Source of the DNA: Rhizobium tropici CIAT 899
Lineage (GTDB): Bacteria > Pseudomonadota > Alphaproteobacteria > Rhizobiales > Rhizobiaceae
Reading direction: 5' to 3'
Length of the DNA stretch: 64,000 nt
Assembly: GCF_000330885.1 (NCBI RefSeq)
Contig: NC_020062.1
Coordinates: 1,124,374 to 1,188,373 of the forward strand
Shown: positions 61,097-64,000 of the stretch, in pieces
Numbering within the stretch: position 1 is the first letter of the stretch
Layout of the letters: each line of letters opens with the position of its first letter
Made by a program: the position numbers and the translations under genes
The notes under the pieces: generated by a model
Seen by the model: only the letters and a program-made list of their open reading frames with translations
Database searches by the model: none
What the model was told of the DNA's origin: nothing

Positions 61097-62149
61097 ATGT
61101 CAGTCACAAACATCACAGATAAGAAACCAGTATCCAACGGACAGCGGCGGAATTTCAGTCTCGTGCGGCTGATCCTGGAAGGACGCGCCTTCTTTGCGCT
61201 GATCGTCATCATCGCGGTCTTCTCCTTCCTGTCGCCCTATTACTTCTCGCTCAGCAACTTCCTGACCATGGCCTCGCATGTGGCGATCTTCGGCATCCTT
61301 GCCATCGGCATGCTGCTGGTCATCCTGAATGGCGGCATCGATCTTTCCGTCGGCTCCACGCTTGGCCTTGCCGGCTGCATTGCCGGTTTCCTGATGCAGG
61401 GTGTCACGCTTTCGAGCTTCGGCGTTATTCTCTATCCGCCGGTCTGGGCCGTCGTCGTGCTGACCTGCATTCTCGGCGGCGTGGTCGGTGCGGTCAACGG
61501 CGTGCTCATCGCCTACCTGCGCGTTCCGGCCTTCGTCGCTTCGCTGGGTGTCCTGTATGTTGCCCGCGGCATCGCCTTGCTGATGACCAACGGACTTACC
61601 TACAACAATCTCGGTGGCCGCCCCGAACTCGGCAACACGGGTTTCAACTGGCTGGGCTTCAACCGCCTCGCCGGCGTCCCGATCGGTGTCATCGTCCTTG
61701 CCGTGCTTGCGATCATCTGTGGCATCGTGCTTAGCCGTACCGCCTTCGGCCGCTGGCTCTATGCGTCTGGCGGCAACGAGCGCGCTGCCGATCTTTCCGG
61801 TGTTCCGGTCAAGCAGGTCAAGATCGCTGTCTACGTGCTTTCAGGCATTTGTGCCGCCATTGCCGGCCTCGTCTTGTCCTCGCAGCTGACCTCGGCCGGT
61901 CCGAATGCCGGCACCAGCTATGAGCTGACGGCGATCGCCGCTGTCGTCATCGGCGGCGCCGCATTGACAGGCGGCCGCGGCACGGTGCGCGGCACCATGC
62001 TCGGCGCCTTCGTCATCGGCTTCCTGGCGGACGGCCTCGTCATCATCGGTGTCTCGGCCTACTGGCAGACGGTCTTTACCGGCGCGGTCATCGTGCTCGC
62101 CGTGCTCATGAACAGCATCCAGTACGGACGTCGGACCAAGTCCGGCTGA
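61097..62149 (+). CDS. eryF: Erythritol ABC importer, permease
   Basis: 350 residues, RbsC-like: VAIFGILAIGMLLVILNGGIDLSVGSTLGLAG, GAVNGVLIAYLRVPAFVASLGVLYVARG, ASGGNERAADLSGVPV and GGAALTGGRGTVRGTMLGAFVIG. The ATG at 61097 (MSVTNITD) is selected; an upstream frame extension overlaps eryE and lacks support. Second transport gene, 22 bp after eryE. Confidence 0.88.
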   Translation: MSVTNITDKKPVSNGQRRNFSLVRLILEGRAFFALIVIIAVFSFLSPYYFSLSNFLTMASHVAIFGILAIGMLLVILNGGIDLSVGSTLGLAGCIAGFLMQGVTLSSFGVILYPPVWAVVVLTCILGGVVGAVNGVLIAYLRVPAFVASLGVLYVARGIALLMTNGLTYNNLGGRPELGNTGFNWLGFNRLAGVPIGVIVLAVLAIICGIVLSRTAFGRWLYASGGNERAADLSGVPVKQVKIAVYVLSGICAAIAGLVLSSQLTSAGPNAGTSYELTAIAAVVIGGAALTGGRGTVRGTMLGAFVIGFLADGLVIIGVSAYWQTVFTGAVIVLAVLMNSIQYGRRTKSG

Positions 62150-62249
62150 CACTTACCGAAACTTGTCACCGACCGGTGAAAAACGCCGATCGGAGAAAGG
62201 ACCGCTGGTTCGCCGGCATCACCAGAGCTCATCAAAGGGAGAGAGACTA

Positions 62250-63197
62250 ATGTTTAAAAAAGGCTTGCGCATCGTCATGGCAGCAGTTGCTGTGGCACCG
62301 CTTCTGACCGGGGCCGCTTGGGCCGCCGGCCAGATCACCGTCATCGTCAACGATCCGTCCAACCCCTACTGGCTGACGGAAGGCAACATCGCCAAGGCGA
62401 CCGCCGAGAAGCTCGGCTATACCGCCACGGTCGGTGCGCACAAGGGCGATACCAACACCGAAAGCAACCTGATCGATACGGCGATTACCAACAAGTCGGT
62501 CGCCATCATCCTCGATCCGGCCAATGCGGACGGCTCGGTAGGTGCAGTCAAGAAGGCCGTTGCAGCCGGCATCCCGGTTTTCCTGGTCAATGCCGAAATC
62601 AACCAGGAAGGCCTTGCCAAGGCTCAGCTCGTCTCCAACAACGCTCAGGGTGCGGCGATCGGCGCTCAGCAGTGGGTCGAAGCCGTTGGCGACAAGGGCA
62701 ACTATGCCGAACTCTTCGGCTCGCCCTCCGACAACAATGCCGCCACCCGCTCGAACGGCTATGAAACCGTTCTGACGCAATATCCCGACCTGAAGAAGGT
62801 TGCCAAGGAAGTTGCCAACTGGGACCGCACCCAGGGCCATAACAAGATGCAGTCCATGCTGCAGGCACACCCCGACATCACGGGCGTGATCTCCGGCAAT
62901 GACGAAATGGCGCTTGGTGCAATTGCTGCATTGAAGGAAGCCGGCAAGCTCGCCAACGTCAAGGTCGGCGGCTTCGACGGTTCGCCGGACGCTGTCGCCG
63001 CCATCAAGGCCGGTGAGCTTCAGTATACTGTCCTGCAACCGGTCGCTATCTTCTCCGAAGAAGCCGTCAAGCAGGCCGACAGCTTCATCAAGACCGGCAA
63101 GACCGGTGCCAAGAGCGAAAAACAGCTTTTCGATTGCATCCTGATCACCAAGGACAATGTCGACAAGTACACGGCACCCTTCGTTCTCGCCCAGTAG
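62250..63197 (+). CDS. eryG: Erythritol ABC importer, periplasmic binding protein
   Basis: 315 residues. Signal peptide MFKKGLRIVMAAVAVAPLLTGAAWA. Type-I periplasmic-binding fold with ITVIVNDPSNPYWLTEGNIAKATAEKLGYTATVGAHKGDTNTESNLIDTAI, VAIILDPANADGSVGAVKKAVAAGIPVFLVNAEI and ITGVISGNDEMALGAIAALKEAG. Delivers polyol to EryF. ATG 62250 follows AAAGGGAGAG. Confidence 0.88.
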   Translation: MFKKGLRIVMAAVAVAPLLTGAAWAAGQITVIVNDPSNPYWLTEGNIAKATAEKLGYTATVGAHKGDTNTESNLIDTAITNKSVAIILDPANADGSVGAVKKAVAAGIPVFLVNAEINQEGLAKAQLVSNNAQGAAIGAQQWVEAVGDKGNYAELFGSPSDNNAATRSNGYETVLTQYPDLKKVAKEVANWDRTQGHNKMQSMLQAHPDITGVISGNDEMALGAIAALKEAGKLANVKVGGFDGSPDAVAAIKAGELQYTVLQPVAIFSEEAVKQADSFIKTGKTGAKSEKQLFDCILITKDNVDKYTAPFVLAQ

Positions 63198-63203
63198 TGA
63201 CAT

Positions 63204-63234
63204 TGGGGACGCCGCACGCCGGCGTCCCCATCCC
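63204..63234 (+). terminator. Terminator after eryG
   Basis: TGGGGACGCCG (63204-63214) pairs with CGGCGTCCCCA (63220-63230), an 11-bp perfect stem with a 5-nt loop, directly after the eryG stop. A clear T-run is missing (TCCCTT follows). Confidence 0.65.
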
Positions 63235-63373
63235 TTGGCCGCGATGAGCGGCATCCTGGCTGAACATCAGACAGAACTTGCAGAAATCCTGATAGCGAAT
63301 TGTTCTTTCATATTTTTTCACGACATTCGCTGCAGTTAGCCGATCTCCGCAAGGCTCAGCGTCAGAGGCCAAA

Positions 63374-64000
63374 GTGACAGACAAGACAAGCCCCGTAGCA
63401 TTCCTGCAGGACGAGCTGCCAAGCGACAGTCGTCATTCTCGTCAGATCGCCAGGCGCCAGATGATCGCCGAAGCCGTGATGGCGGAAGGCTCGATGCGCA
63501 TCGAGGATCTGACCGAGCGTTTCGGCATCAGCCTGATGACGGCCCATCGCGATGTCGACGAGCTGGTCAGCCGCGGCCTGTTCCGCAAGACACGCGGCAT
63601 CGTATCGGCCGCTGCCACCAGCCTGATCGAATCGAGCGACGTCTATCGCGCCAATCGGCAGGCAAGCGAAAAGAAGATGATCGCCGCTGCTGCGATGCAA
63701 TTCATCGAGCCTGGCCAGGCAATCTTCCTCGACGATTCCACCACCGTCCTGCAGATGGCCTCGCAGCTGCCGGCCAAGGTTCCGCTGACGGCGATCACCA
63801 ACTCGCTGACGCTGATGAATGCGCTGAAGGATATGCATGACGTGACGCTTCTGGCGCTCGGCGGGCAGTACTATAATTGGTGCAACGCCTTCATGGGGCG
63901 GATGACGATCAATGAGATCAACCGCTTGCGGGCCGATGCCGCTTTCATCTCGATGTCGGCCATCATCGACGACGTGGTGTTCCATCAGTCGCCCGAGATC
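63374..64000 (+). CDS. DeoR/GlpR-family regulator, 3' end outside the window
   Basis: The first 209 residues are visible and the frame is open to the window end. DeoR helix-turn-helix: RQIARRQMIAEAVMAEGSMRIEDLTERFGISLMTAHRDVDELVSRGLFRKTRG; then the DeoR sensor start with AIFLDDSTTVLQMASQL and TAITNSLTLMNAL. GTG at 63374 follows AGAGG (63364-63368). It lies 176 bp after eryG on the same strand, so it may regulate genes of the polyol region. Its sequence differs from the DeoR protein at 51935-52711. Confidence 0.85.
   Translation, partial: MTDKTSPVAFLQDELPSDSRHSRQIARRQMIAEAVMAEGSMRIEDLTERFGISLMTAHRDVDELVSRGLFRKTRGIVSAAATSLIESSDVYRANRQASEKKMIAAAAMQFIEPGQAIFLDDSTTVLQMASQLPAKVPLTAITNSLTLMNALKDMHDVTLLALGGQYYNWCNAFMGRMTINEINRLRADAAFISMSAIIDDVVFHQSPEI

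Overview
The window reads as part of a chromosome or large replicon of a Rhizobium/Agrobacterium-type alphaproteobacterium. Supporting signs are high-GC coding sequence broken by short AT-rich intergenic regions, a RIME-like rhizobial intergenic palindrome (about 14656-14760), an erythritol catabolic locus of the rhizobial/Brucella type, a rhizobial XRE regulator, and several families common in this group (BTLCP peptidase, DUF1402, TadG-like protein). The species cannot be fixed from the sequence alone. I saw no rRNA, tRNA, insertion sequence or CRISPR array.

Layout. 0.1-3 kb: PsiF-repeat protein, luciferase-like oxidoreductase, CNNM/CBS membrane protein. 3-8.3 kb: a shikimate (quinate-type) catabolic cluster with an MHS transporter, two-domain 3-dehydroshikimate dehydratase, TetR regulator and NAD-type shikimate dehydrogenase; two near-identical palindromes precede the transporter and the dehydrogenase. 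8.4-16 kb: DMT transporter, PAS-GGDEF-EAL protein, lactonase with a GntR regulator, FMN reductase, RIME-like element, AraC regulator. 16.3-27.3 kb: an L-idonate/gluconate regulon with a ribose-type ABC importer, a LacI regulator, gluconate 5-dehydrogenase, gluconokinase, two further dehydrogenases, L-idonate 5-dehydrogenase, a GlcG-like protein and an SMP-30 lactonase. Four copies of the palindrome ATGTTATCGATAACAT (two exact, two degenerate) lie in front of every transcription unit of this block.

27.4-30.8 kb: an ArsR regulator and a run of small secreted or lipoprotein genes, one with a LprI-like domain. 30.9-32.7 kb: queC-queD-queE (7-deazaguanine synthesis) under a preQ1-I riboswitch. 32.8-37 kb: aldo/keto reductase with divergent LysR, XRE regulator, TadG-like von Willebrand protein. 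37.4-50.6 kb: MHYT-GGDEF-EAL protein, GH3 beta-glucosidase with PA14 insert, BTLCP cysteine peptidase, DUF1402 protein with lytic-transglycosylase-like motifs, GT29-like glycosyltransferase, ROK regulator, glycerophosphodiesterase, flippase and pyruvyltransferase.

50.7-64 kb: the erythritol locus. On the minus strand are eryA, eryB, eryC, eryD, a DeoR regulator, eryH and eryI, which together should convert erythritol to D-erythrose-4-phosphate. On the plus strand, across an 863-bp intergenic region, are a DUF2291 gene, the importer eryE-eryF-eryG and a second DeoR regulator cut by the window end.

Most of the content belongs to known families. The less-described parts are the regulatory architecture (the LacI and TetR operator sets, the nested inverted repeats before the ArsR gene), the QuiC domain fusion, the idonate operon's accessory enzymes and the DUF1402 protein.
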